A DNA stretch of 41,292 bases, taken from assembly GCF_003950295.1 (NCBI RefSeq), contig NZ_RHNP01000027.1, positions 1 through 41,292 of the forward strand. Direction: 5' to 3'. Made by a program: the position numbers and the translations under genes. Below the pieces are notes generated by a model that saw only the letters and a program-made list of their open reading frames with translations, was not told the DNA's origin and did no database searches. Of the stretch, positions 9,079 through 17,146 are shown in pieces. Source of the stretch: Loigolactobacillus iwatensis (GTDB taxonomy: Bacteria > Bacillota > Bacilli > Lactobacillales > Lactobacillaceae). Positions within the stretch are counted from its first letter, which is position 1, and the number at the start of each line of letters is the position of its first letter.

Positions 9079-9248
9079 GGTAAATTCTCCTTTACACCAA
9101 TAAATAACGGTTTACCGGTTATTAAGTAACCACTTTCGCATTAACTAAAGTCACACCACATATATTTTACTTCTTATAGTAAGAAACCTAGCCGCCACAA
9201 ATTATTAATTTCAGTATAGCATCTTAAATAGCGACCTAGCGCAATAAA

Positions 9249-9300
9249 ATAGACCAAGATAAGCAATCGCTGAAATCACTTATCTTGGTCCATCTATTTT
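9249..9300 (-). terminator. Terminator after copB
   Basis: A 12-bp stem (GACCAAGATAAG and its complement) with a 15-base loop is followed on the minus strand by a T-rich tract, just after the copB stop. Confidence 0.75.
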
Positions 9301-9310
9301 CAAACAATCT

Positions 9311-11350
9311 CTATTCAGTTTTTTCCCTTCGAACGTGTAACGTCAGTGCGTTGATTGCAACAATAACCGTACTTAATGACATTAGAACAGCCCCCACCAT
9401 CGGATCTAAAATAAAACCGATTGGTGCCAATATACCGGCCGCCAATGGAATCGCCAAAATATTGTAGCCGGCTCCCCACCAGAGATTTTGCGTCATTTTC
9501 CGCGTTGTTTTGCGCGCCAACTCAAGAAACTCAACGACATCATTGGGGTCACTTTTGACTAAAACAACATCGGCGGAATCAATTGCAACGTCCGTTCCCG
9601 AACCAATTGCAACTCCAATATCAGCCCGCGCTAGACTCGGTGCATCGTTGATACCATCGCCAACCATCATGACTTTTCCTTTTTTCTGATAACGCCGAAC
9701 AAGTCTTTCCTTATCTTCAGGCAATAGCTGAGCCTGATACTCGGTAATACCCAATTGTCGGGCCACTTTTTTTGCGGTTTCTTCATTATCACCAGTCAAC
9801 ATCACTGGTGTAATATTTTGTTCTTTTAAACTAGCAATCAAATTTTTAGCCGCTGATTTAATTTTGTCACCTTGCGCAACGTAACCTAAAACATTTTTTT
9901 CTTTTAATAGGAAACTAACCGAATTACCGGCGGAGGCCAATTTGCTAAACGCCTTCCGATCATAGCTTATCTGCTGTTTATCCAAGTAAGCACCAGAGAC
10001 AATTTGGTAAGTTGTTTTATCAATAACACCTTGTAAACCAACACCAGTCAACTGTTTAACGTCACTAGCCTGCGGCAATGAAAGCTTTTTTTGCTTTGCC
10101 GCATTCAAAATACCAACAGCCAATGGGTGACTAGAACCATTTTCTAAAGCAGCAAACAACGCTAAAATCTTCTCGTCATTTTTTTCTGGTACTAAACTCT
10201 TAAAAGCGGCAACTTTGAAATCACCTTCTGTAAGCGTTCCAGTTTTATCCATTAACGTGTAACGGAGCCCTTTCACTTGTTCCATAGCGTCGCGGTTTCG
10301 AATCAATAAACCGTTGCTAGCCGCAATCGACGTGCTTCGCGCAACAACCAGCGGAATCGCAAGTCCTAATGCGTGAGGGCAGGCAATAATAAAGACCGTT
10401 ACGGCAATTGGTAGTGCCATCGCTAGGTTATCAACAAAGAGCCAAATGAAAAACGCTAAAATTCCAACAAATAAGGCGGCATAGAATAGATAGCCAGCAA
10501 CACGGTCTGCCATATTTTCTTGGCTAGATTTAGATTGTTGTGCGTCACTAACCAATTTCATCACTTGGGCCAAATAACCAGAATCTCCGGTGCCAGTAAC
10601 CGTCATTTCAAACGTACCATCGCCGTTTACCGAACCACCAACAACCTTTTCCTGATTCTTTTTCGTAACCTGACGTGCTTCACCAGTCACCATTGATTCG
10701 TTTACGCTGGTTTCACCACTAATTAGATTGCCATCGGCAGGAATCTTTTCACCAGCCTTGACTTGAAGCTGGTCGCCCTTAACTAAGTCACTAATCGCAA
10801 CGTCCTGAACTTTACCAGAAACCAATTTATGTGCTGTACTAGGTAATAATTTTGCCAAATTATCAACCGCTGAACCGGCACTCATGACAGCGTTCATTTC
10901 AATCCAATGGCCCAGTAACATGATATCAATCAAAGTAGCGAGTTCCCAGAAAAAATTAGTAACCTGCGGCTGAACTTGAAAAATATTATTTGCGATCACA
11001 GCGTAAATACTATAAACGTAAGCAACACCTATTCCCATCGTAATCAAGGTCATCATAGCAGGCTTATGTTCTTGCAATTCACCTTTGGCTCCTGAGAAAA
11101 ACGGTGCACCACCATAAATGAAGAGGATTGTGCCAAGTGCGGCCACTACCCAATCAGAGCCCGGAAACGTGATTTGGAAGGGTAATTTCATTCCCATCAT
11201 GTCGGACATTAGTAGCATCGGAATAGTCAGTACCAGTGAAATCCAAAACTTGCGGCGAAGATTTCCCATGTGCATCATGTGCCCACCGTGCATCATCATA
11301 TCATCCGAATGATCATCCTTCATCGACATCGCCATTTTATCGTCAGTCAT
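9311..11350 (-). CDS. copB: CopB-type copper-exporting P1B-ATPase
   Basis: 679 residues. The N-terminus is Met/His/Asp-rich (residues 1-29) instead of carrying CxxC metal domains, as in CopB. The membrane metal site is CPH (324-326, in IIACPHALGLA). The actuator motif TGEA is at about 222-225, the phosphorylated Asp368 is in MDKTGTLTEG, and GDGINDAP lies in the hinge. It is expected to export Cu(I) or Ag(I) using ATP. It is transcribed from its own promoter with a perfect cop box (11396-11411), separated from copY by a terminator, so CopY should repress it in trans. Confidence 0.93.
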   Translation of the reverse strand: MTDDKMAMSMKDDHSDDMMMHGGHMMHMGNLRRKFWISLVLTIPMLLMSDMMGMKLPFQITFPGSDWVVAALGTILFIYGGAPFFSGAKGELQEHKPAMMTLITMGIGVAYVYSIYAVIANNIFQVQPQVTNFFWELATLIDIMLLGHWIEMNAVMSAGSAVDNLAKLLPSTAHKLVSGKVQDVAISDLVKGDQLQVKAGEKIPADGNLISGETSVNESMVTGEARQVTKKNQEKVVGGSVNGDGTFEMTVTGTGDSGYLAQVMKLVSDAQQSKSSQENMADRVAGYLFYAALFVGILAFFIWLFVDNLAMALPIAVTVFIIACPHALGLAIPLVVARSTSIAASNGLLIRNRDAMEQVKGLRYTLMDKTGTLTEGDFKVAAFKSLVPEKNDEKILALFAALENGSSHPLAVGILNAAKQKKLSLPQASDVKQLTGVGLQGVIDKTTYQIVSGAYLDKQQISYDRKAFSKLASAGNSVSFLLKEKNVLGYVAQGDKIKSAAKNLIASLKEQNITPVMLTGDNEETAKKVARQLGITEYQAQLLPEDKERLVRRYQKKGKVMMVGDGINDAPSLARADIGVAIGSGTDVAIDSADVVLVKSDPNDVVEFLELARKTTRKMTQNLWWGAGYNILAIPLAAGILAPIGFILDPMVGAVLMSLSTVIVAINALTLHVRREKTE

Positions 11351-11395
11351 CGTTGTTTCCCCCTTAGTTACTTTTCAATAAACAATTCTTATTAC

Positions 11396-11411
11396 GTTTA
11401 CATTTGTAAAC
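11396..11411 (-). promoter_or_regulatory. cop box (CopY operator) upstream of copB
   Basis: The palindrome GTTTACATTTGTAAAC contains TACATTTGTA, a perfect match to the CopY/CopR box TACANNTGTA. It lies about 50 bp before copB, between a TTGTGG and a TAATAA on the minus strand. Confidence 0.85.
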
Positions 11412-11534
11412 CACAAACATAGATTACATCCTTGGGGTAAAAGTGTCAAGTTAAACTACTTGGTTTAGGTAACTTTCGCCTTTACTTCATCGTAACAAAG
11501 GAAAATTGAACAACTCAACTTATTCGCTTTAAAA

Positions 11535-11599
11535 TACAAAAAGCCAAGCAAATCAACAAAAAGAGTTTGATCTAACTACCCTTAATTGACTTGCTTGGC
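11535..11599 (-). terminator. Terminator after copY
   Basis: Stem GCCAAGCAA/TTGCTTGGC, extended by TCAA/TTGA past a bulge, has a long loop and is followed by TTTTTG on the minus strand. It separates copY from copB. Confidence 0.7.
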
Positions 11600-11651
11600 C
11601 TAGTGAATTTTGAAAAAAAGTAAACCAGACAATTGGTAAAACTGCACTAAA

Positions 11652-12086
11652 TCATTGGCAATGACAATCGTCTGGTAAACAATTACACGAAACTTTTTCT
11701 GGTGCTGTTTTAGCTTTTTCAGTTAATAATTTTTGTAAATTAGCGATGTCGGTCTGACTTAAGCTCACATGATCTGCTAAGGCAGTTAGTGTCGCCCCCG
11801 CACGCATCTGACATAAATGATCAAACAAGGAAATGGTTGCAACGTCCATTGCCTCTTGCTCCGGAATTTCAGGGAAATAGGTGAAGGCTCGGCCATTCTT
11901 TTTGGCCGTTAAGGCTCCTTTTTTCATTAAACGCCCTAATAGTGTTTTAGTCGTAGCCGCCTTCCAACCCATCTTTTCGGATAAGGCCTCAATGACGGTA
12001 TGACTTGTTGCCGAACCAAGCGTCCAAATGACGCGCATTACTTCCCATTCAGCATCACTAATCTCCATTTGCGCTTTAACTTCCAT
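11652..12086 (-). CDS. copY: CopY-type copper-responsive repressor
   Basis: 144 residues. The N-terminal BlaI/MecI-like winged helix spans about 1-75 (ISDAEWEVMRVIW, TTKTLLGRLMKKG). The C-terminal metal-binding motif is CNCLPDDCHC, a perfect CxCx4CxC. In this family Zn(II) keeps the dimer on DNA, and Cu(I) displaces Zn and releases it. The start has GGGAGGGTGAG upstream. A slightly degenerate cop box precedes it, suggesting autoregulation. Confidence 0.93.
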   Translation of the reverse strand: MEVKAQMEISDAEWEVMRVIWTLGSATSHTVIEALSEKMGWKAATTKTLLGRLMKKGALTAKKNGRAFTYFPEIPEQEAMDVATISLFDHLCQMRAGATLTALADHVSLSQTDIANLQKLLTEKAKTAPEKVSCNCLPDDCHCQ

Positions 12087-12130
12087 AACTCACCCTCCCT
12101 TTCAAATAAGCATAAATCGTTAAGTAAGTT

Positions 12131-12142
12131 TACGTCTGTAAT
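12131..12142 (-). promoter_or_regulatory. Degenerate cop box upstream of copY
   Basis: TTACAGACGTAA on the minus strand matches TACANNTGTA with one mismatch (CGTA for TGTA). It is located about 45 bp before copY. Confidence 0.55.
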
Positions 12143-12301
12143 TTAAAAGTGTCAATTATTAATCTTAACAAAAATTCAAATACATTTTTTGAACCCTATT
12201 TTTAGCGTCATCATATTCTCAGATTCAAAAATTCATGAAACACTTATCTGGAAAACTTTTTGACCTATTCAAATTTTAAACCATCTTCATTATACCAGAA
12301 A

Positions 12302-12344
12302 TAAAAAAAGGGTTGTCACTCAAATAAATGAGTAACAACCCTTT
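12302..12344 (-). terminator. Terminator after the cold-shock gene
   Basis: AAAGGGTTGT-x-ACTC pairs with GAGT-x-ACAACCCTTT around a 7-base loop, followed on the minus strand by TTTTTTTATT. Confidence 0.85.
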
Positions 12345-12365
12345 CAAGTTACTTAATAACTATAA

Positions 12366-12566
12366 TTAGTTCTTAGTAACGTTTGAAGCTTGTGGTCCAC
12401 GGTCGCTTTGTTCGATATCAAAGTTAACGCTCTGGCCTTCGTCTAATGACTTGTAGCCGTCGCCTTGGATAGCTGAGAAATGTACGAATACATCTGTACC
12501 ACTATCAGCTGTGATAAAACCGTAACCTTTGTCTGCGTTAAACCATTTTACTGTACCATGTTCCAT
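12366..12566 (-). CDS. Cold-shock protein (CspA family)
   Basis: 66 residues, a single cold-shock domain. RNP1 is KGYGFI (13-18) and RNP2 is VFVHF (26-30), with the usual aromatic nucleic-acid face (W8, F9, Y15, F17). It binds single-stranded RNA/DNA as a chaperone. An in-frame TTG 13 codons upstream extends the frame, but the ATG at 12566 has GGAGG at ideal distance and gives the family length. The leader upstream (12567-12720) is long and contains AAAGAG...CTCTTT, consistent with a structured csp leader. Confidence 0.95.
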   Translation of the reverse strand: MEHGTVKWFNADKGYGFITADSGTDVFVHFSAIQGDGYKSLDEGQSVNFDIEQSDRGPQASNVTKN

Positions 12567-12742
12567 AAGTGAAACCTCCAGTGCTTTTGCACAAAAATTT
12601 TGCATTTATCAAGTGAAACTAAAGAGGATTGCACTTAATGGAACTTGGCGCTCTTTAAAGTCATCATTATTAAATACATGAGTCTAGCTTAACAACTAAT
12701 CCGATAAAAAGCAACTAATTTTGCTAATTATATTGAACTAAT

Positions 12743-12790
12743 TAAAAAGGTAGCCCACTAAATCCCACTATAATGGGATTAAGGACTACC
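12743..12790 (-). terminator. Terminator of the candidate 44-aa gene
   Basis: A two-part hairpin (AATCCCA/ATGGGATT inside GGTAG/CTACC) is followed on the minus strand by TTTTTAATTAG. A terminator here implies a transcribed gene just upstream. Confidence 0.6.
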
Positions 12791-12796
12791 AATAAA

Positions 12797-12931
12797 TTAA
12801 TTTTGTTTTGAACGTTGTGCCTGTTCTCGCTTCAGCACAACAATAAAATTATTTAAGTAATCACTGATTGCTGATTTGGAGCGCCAATCAGGATTGCTGT
12901 GTACCTTACTTTGCAAATCTTGTTGCTTGAT
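12797..12931 (-). CDS. Candidate 44-aa hydrophilic protein with a non-canonical start
   Basis: The frame reads IKQQDLQSKVHSNPDWRSKS... and ends ...QRSKQN, with ordinary codon use and protein-like composition. Support is an AAAGGAAG ribosome site about ten bases before an ATC codon and a terminator right after the stop. There is no ATG, GTG or TTG at suitable spacing: an in-frame TGA sits two codons before the ATC, and the first in-frame TTG lies about 20 bases after the ribosome site. Either translation starts at ATC, or there is a mutation or sequence error, or the frame is dead. Function unknown. Confidence 0.35.
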   Translation of the reverse strand: MKQQDLQSKVHSNPDWRSKSAISDYLNNFIVVLKREQAQRSKQN

Positions 12932-13156
12932 AAGTCACACTTCCTTTCTTATCTAACTACTGGAAGTGTTGGTGTTCCGATAAAACATGGGTTGTTGTTT
13001 TAAACCAACTTGTATAGTTAACCATAGTTACCCGATTAGTGCAAGTAAAATGCTCGCCACCTATTTTTCTAAAAAAGCGAATTACTTACCATTTACGAAA
13101 AAAGGACTACAATGAAGTTGTAGGAAAGAAAAAATAATTATACGGAGGTTATCACT

Positions 13157-13378
13157 ATGGCAGAAGAAGTTACAGAACCTAAAATTCTAGATAAGAAAAT
13201 GAATGAAGCATTTGACTGGAGTAAGGATACGATTCCCGTTCGTGATGCAGTTTGGAATTACTTCATGGAAAATAATAACCATGATACTGAAAAGTCATTA
13301 ACAGAAATGAAACCATATGTTGATGGCCAGGATGATGCTAAGGTTAAAGACTTTGTTGAAAAAAATTTAAAGAAATAG
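13157..13378 (+). CDS. Small acidic protein, function unknown
   Basis: 73 residues (MAEEVTEPKILDKKMNEAFD...), charged and soluble, with no signal peptide, membrane segment, cysteine or known motif. A strong ribosome site (ACGGAGG, 8 bases from ATG) and a near-perfect terminator directly after the stop show that it is a real single gene. It is one of the few plus-strand genes here. I do not recognise the family. Confidence 0.8.
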   Translation: MAEEVTEPKILDKKMNEAFDWSKDTIPVRDAVWNYFMENNNHDTEKSLTEMKPYVDGQDDAKVKDFVEKNLKK

Positions 13379-13394
13379 CCTAAATTGGCAATGA

Positions 13395-13444
13395 AAAAAG
13401 ACGTGGTACCAGGATTAAGATTAATTCTGGTACCACGTCTTTTT
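13395..13444 (+). terminator. Terminator after the 73-aa gene
   Basis: Perfect 18-bp inverted repeat (AAAAAGACGTGGTACCAG and its complement) with a 14-base loop, ending in a T-run on both strands. It may also serve the aldo-keto reductase on the other strand. Confidence 0.85.
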
Positions 13445-13543
13445 ATAGTTTTCCATAAGATCTTTCTTTAGTATTTCAACCAAATGTTTTTGTGCCTTAA
13501 AAAAGCAACTTCCTGCGCCTTTTTCAAACATTTCCCAATCAAA

Positions 13544-14404
13544 TTAAAATGTTGTTGTATCTGGATCGGCCGCTAAGCCGGCAACGCCACGTAAACCGTC
13601 AATTTTTTGCATATCGGCAGCAGTAATTTCGAAATCAAATAACTTTGTATTTGCTTCAATTCGATCAGCGTGAACGGATTTAGGTAACGGCAAAAATCCG
13701 TGTTGTAATGACCACCGTAGAACTAATTGAGCAACACTTTTAGCATATTTTTCTGCTAGTTCCTTTAATTCGGGCACGGTAAATATCTTACCAGTGCCAA
13801 GTGGGCTGTACGCCTCAGATAAAATGTGATGTGCGTTATTATAAGCAACAACCTCAGGCTCAAGATCACTTGGATTTAAGAAAATTTGGTTAACTTGGGG
13901 AACAACCGTTGCTGTCTTCAGAAGTGCATCAATGTGTTTAGGTCGGAAATTAGAAACGCCGATTGCGCGTAATTTACCAGCCTTTTGTGCTTCTTCCATA
14001 GCACGCCATGAACCAGCATTATCCGCCTCCCAATTAGCACGGGATGCAATTGGATTTGGCCAGTGAATTAAGTATAAATCTAAATAATCTAAACCAAGAT
14101 TTTGCAACGATGTCTCAATAGCAGCCTTAGTTTTGTCGTAACCATGGACATCGTTCGTTAGCTTAGTCGTTACCCATAAATTTTCGCGCTTAATGCCACT
14201 TTCACGAATACCAGCGCCAACACTCTTCTCGTTACCATAAGCAAAGGCTGTATCAATGTGGCGATAACCGGCCGCAATAGCAGTTTTAACCGATTGACGG
14301 GCAACATCACCATCTGGCGTCTGCCAAGTACCAAATCCGACAATTGGAATTTGCGTTCCGTTATTTAATGTATAAGTATCCGTTAATTTAGTTAATTGTG
14401 TCAT
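13544..14404 (-). CDS. Aldo/keto reductase (2,5-diketogluconate reductase-like)
   Basis: 286 residues from the chosen ATG. The catalytic tetrad is complete: D51 and Y56 (in HIDTAFAYGNE), K81 (VTTKL) and H114 (LIHWP). The signature GVSNF follows, as does the C-terminal NADPH-binding stretch LPLPKSVHADRIEAN. It reduces aldehydes or ketones with NAD(P)H; the physiological substrate is unknown. A TTG two codons upstream is possible, but AGGAGG is seven bases before the ATG at 14404. Single gene. Confidence 0.9.
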   Translation of the reverse strand: MTQLTKLTDTYTLNNGTQIPIVGFGTWQTPDGDVARQSVKTAIAAGYRHIDTAFAYGNEKSVGAGIRESGIKRENLWVTTKLTNDVHGYDKTKAAIETSLQNLGLDYLDLYLIHWPNPIASRANWEADNAGSWRAMEEAQKAGKLRAIGVSNFRPKHIDALLKTATVVPQVNQIFLNPSDLEPEVVAYNNAHHILSEAYSPLGTGKIFTVPELKELAEKYAKSVAQLVLRWSLQHGFLPLPKSVHADRIEANTKLFDFEITAADMQKIDGLRGVAGLAADPDTTTF

Positions 14405-14549
14405 ACTCAACCTCCTATTTTTAGCTCATCCGTAAAGTATTTCAGAAACGGCTAGTAATTTTTATTTTCCCACTAAGCTTCTAAAATTACTTTGTTTCCA
14501 CTTCCATTAAAGTCATTCCAATTCACCTAGTCAAGTCATTTGATAAAAA

Positions 14550-15104
14550 TTATTGCCAACTATACCAATGAACTTGCCGGGTCACTCGTTGTAAGACAAA
14601 AAAGAATAACGGAACGGTGAAAAACATCAAAATACCCGTTAAGATATCGGCGGGCATTCCCACTAATGCTTGAATAGAGGCGCGCATTGGCGGCAATCCT
14701 AGATCAACACTACTTTCAATAAAATAACGAATAAAGCCAGTTACCATTTTGGTCAAACCAGCAATAATACCAAGGCTTACAATCGTACCCGAAGTTAATT
14801 GATGGTGCATTAATTTAAAGGCAAGTGCAACGACACCAACTAACAAAACTACTTCTAAAACGGTAAGATAGGCGTGATTGGCGTACCCATTCATTAAATC
14901 AAAAAGACCAAGCCCAATTGCACCAGCTAACATGGCATAGCGCCAACCCAAGAATAACGTTCCAAGTGCCACAAAAGTAAAACCAAGGTCCACAAACGGA
15001 TGTCCTACTGGTGATGGCACGTGAAATTGAAACATTGCAAGAATATAATCAATGGCGGCAAACATTGCCGCCTGTGTGACTAAACGTAAATGATCGTGTT
15101 GCAC
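14550..15104 (-). CDS. ECF transporter S component-like membrane protein
   Basis: 184 residues, about six membrane helices. The first helix carries the AxxxA pattern (QAAMFAAIDYIL) that S components use to dock on EcfT. The loop SPVGHPFVDLGFTF and the following LGWRYAMLAGAIGLGLFDLMNG resemble substrate-binding subunits of group II ECF vitamin transporters. The substrate is not determinable. No EcfA/EcfT gene is nearby, as expected for group II. GTG at 15104 with GGGGGAG six bases upstream is the best start; the frame extends 19 codons further without a ribosome site. Confidence 0.7.
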   Translation of the reverse strand: MQHDHLRLVTQAAMFAAIDYILAMFQFHVPSPVGHPFVDLGFTFVALGTLFLGWRYAMLAGAIGLGLFDLMNGYANHAYLTVLEVVLLVGVVALAFKLMHHQLTSGTIVSLGIIAGLTKMVTGFIRYFIESSVDLGLPPMRASIQALVGMPADILTGILMFFTVPLFFFVLQRVTRQVHWYSWQ

Positions 15105-15311
15105 GGACAACTCCCCCTTTTTTAAACAAACAAATAGCTGATTTAAGGTACACTTCGGCAAAACGGCAAATCATTAGCCAGTGACCCCTTAGTTGCAAGA
15201 CTTAAGACGGCTCAAAGTGTTAGATCCGTGTCCCATTACCGTAAGTTACTCCCTAGTATAAACTGCTCCTTTCCCTGAACAAGTACCAATCAGTAGATAA
15301 AAAAGCAGTCC

Positions 15312-15361
15312 AAAAAAGTGTTGCCCAAAGGATAATTGCTTTCCTTTGCGACAACACTTTT
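15312..15361 (-). terminator. Terminator after the FAD oxidase gene
   Basis: AAAGTGTTG...AAAGG pairs with CCTTT...CAACACTTT; a TTTTTTGG tract follows on the minus strand. Confidence 0.8.
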
Positions 15362-15395
15362 GTCGAGCACTAACTTAATTGTGTCATTTTTACGT

Positions 15396-16835
15396 TTATT
15401 TTTTTAGTTCCAATGGGCGATCAGGCCGATCATTCTCTCCTTTAACAGGGAAAACCTTATCTGGATTCAAAATATGTTTAGGATCAAAGGCATCCTTAAT
15501 TCGATCCAATAAGGCAACTCGATCAGTACCATAAAATGCGGCAAAATACGGTTCCCGCGCATAACCAATACCGTGCTCGCCGGACATCTCACCACCAATA
15601 TTCTTCGCAACCTGATATAATTTTCGAATGACAATATCTACTTTAACCGCAAAATCGGCCGCCGAATAATTATCCTGACAAATATAAATATGCAAGTTAC
15701 CATCACCAGCGTGCCCAAAATTAGGCATCCGAACCTGATCGGTCTCTTCTATCTGGTGCACTTGTTCCAAAACGGCCGCAATTTTACTACGAGGCACGAC
15801 AATATCAACCTCATCCATTGCCGGCGTAGTCGCCTGAATTGCCGTCAATAATTGATTCCGCGCCTCCCACACTAATGCCGCTTGATCCGCCGTATTCATT
15901 AAAACTGGCGCCTTTGCACCAGCATTTTTGGCAATTTCAAGTGCTCGCTCGTAGTCGGCTTGAACGGCGTCTTTATTACTACCGTCAAACGTTAATAACA
16001 GATAGCCGCCACCACTGTGATCAACAAACTGCTTTTTGGCATACTTTTCCCAATAACCTATTTCACGGCTACCAAAGAATTCAATTCCCGTTGGTACAAT
16101 CCCGGCCTCTAGAAATTTAGGAACAACCTTAATCGCTGCCTCAACCGAATCAAATGGCAATAAAACATCAATCGTAATTACTGGCCGCGGAATTAGGCGT
16201 AAAATAAGTTCGGTTATTACGGCCAAAGTTCCTTCACTGCCCACAATAAGATCTTTCAGATCATAACCAGAGCTATTTTTCACCGTTTTTCCGCCTAGTT
16301 GCAGACTCGTACCATCGGCTAAAATGACTTTTATTCCCCGTACATAATCGCGGGTTGTGCCATATTTAACTGCCCGCATCCCACCGGCATTAGTGCTCGC
16401 ATTGCCGCCAATAGTTGCCCACTTCATTGCTGGAGCCGGTACATAAATAAACGGTTTATCCGCCAAATATTCGTTAATATCACGTATTCGTAAGCCATTT
16501 TGAACCGTTATTGTTAAATTCTCTGGATCGTATTCAAGTACTTGATTCATTTTTATCATATCAAGTGCAATTCCGTGTTCAATTGCAACATTAGCACCCA
16601 TCAAACCGGTTGCGTTTCCCCGAACTGTTACTGGAATTGTATGCTCATTGGCATACGCCATGATCCTTGCAACCTCATTATCATTTATTGGTTGAACCGC
16701 AACATCAGGCAAACTACGGACAGATTTCATTTGATCGTGATCATAATGAACCGTCGCTGGATAAATAACGCGATCAGCACCAACAATCTTGGTTAATGCC
16801 GCAACGTCTACTTCAGTCACTTTATTATAGGCCAT
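15396..16835 (-). CDS. FAD-linked oxidase, GlcD / D-lactate dehydrogenase-type
   Basis: 479 residues. The PCMH-type FAD-binding domain covers about 35-215: VTVRGNATGLMGAN, the pyrophosphate-binding loop PAPAMKWATIGGNASTNAGG and YDLKDLIVGSEGTLAVIT. The C-terminal FAD-oxidase cap holds FGHAGDGNLHI and MSGEHGIGYAREPY, the His-rich active-site motifs of GlcD and D-2-hydroxyacid dehydrogenases. It is expected to oxidise a 2-hydroxyacid (D-lactate, glycolate or similar); the acceptor is unknown. Start supported by AAAGGAG. Single gene. Confidence 0.88.
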   Translation of the reverse strand: MAYNKVTEVDVAALTKIVGADRVIYPATVHYDHDQMKSVRSLPDVAVQPINDNEVARIMAYANEHTIPVTVRGNATGLMGANVAIEHGIALDMIKMNQVLEYDPENLTITVQNGLRIRDINEYLADKPFIYVPAPAMKWATIGGNASTNAGGMRAVKYGTTRDYVRGIKVILADGTSLQLGGKTVKNSSGYDLKDLIVGSEGTLAVITELILRLIPRPVITIDVLLPFDSVEAAIKVVPKFLEAGIVPTGIEFFGSREIGYWEKYAKKQFVDHSGGGYLLLTFDGSNKDAVQADYERALEIAKNAGAKAPVLMNTADQAALVWEARNQLLTAIQATTPAMDEVDIVVPRSKIAAVLEQVHQIEETDQVRMPNFGHAGDGNLHIYICQDNYSAADFAVKVDIVIRKLYQVAKNIGGEMSGEHGIGYAREPYFAAFYGTDRVALLDRIKDAFDPKHILNPDKVFPVKGENDRPDRPLELKK

Positions 16836-16960
16836 GATTATGTCTCCTTTTTTGTATTCGCTTACATTAGCATTCTAGCATGACTTTTCAAAATTGCCTA
16901 CTAATTTTACTTACACGATCTGCCTATTCAAACTAACGCTCAATCAGACAAAAATTGTGC

Positions 16961-16990
16961 AAAAAAAGCTGGGACAAAAAGTCCTAGCCC
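16961..16990 (-). terminator. Terminator of pyrD transcription
   Basis: GCTAGGAC-ttttt-GTCCCAGC followed by TTTTTTTGC on the minus strand. It forms the distal end of the structured repeat 16968-17135. Confidence 0.65.
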
Positions 16991-17135
16991 TTTCTTGTTT
17001 CCGAACATTGCTCTAGAACGTGCGCCAAAAGTCTGGGTTCACGTGTCTAACTACAGCTAATTCAATAACCATAGTACGGTTATTGGATCAGCTTACGTTA
17101 CACAGTGAACCCAAAATCGACTTTTGTCCCACTCC
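16968..17135. repeat. 170-bp highly structured intergenic element
   Basis: Nested inverted repeats fill the pyrD-glcD gap. The outer pair is GGGACAAAAAGTC (16971-16983) with GACTTTTGTCCC (17119-17130). Inside lie TGGGTTCAC (17034-17042) with GTGAACCCA (17105-17113), and the long hairpin AGCTAATTCAATAACC/GGTTATTGGATCAGCT (17055-17093). The mismatches that remain are G-T pairs on the plus strand. It resembles the BOX-like palindromic elements scattered in lactobacilli. No target duplication is evident. Confidence 0.65.
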
Positions 17136-17146
17136 CGCAATTATTA

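Larger units (their letters stand above)
12606..13156. other. Intergenic region with csp leader, hairpin and a possible small ORF
   Basis: 12606-12720 is the leader and promoter side of the cold-shock gene. A minus-strand terminator (12743-12790) and a candidate 44-aa frame (12797-12931) follow. 12932-13156 holds only the ribosome binding site and probable promoter (TACAAT on the plus strand, about 45 bp before the ATG) of the next gene. Confidence 0.5.

Noticed and set aside
15105-15300. Vitamin riboswitch (THF, TPP, preQ1, yybP-like) before the ECF S-component gene
   Set aside because: GGGAGTAAC-like and hairpin-like pieces exist, but no consensus core of any of these families can be completed.
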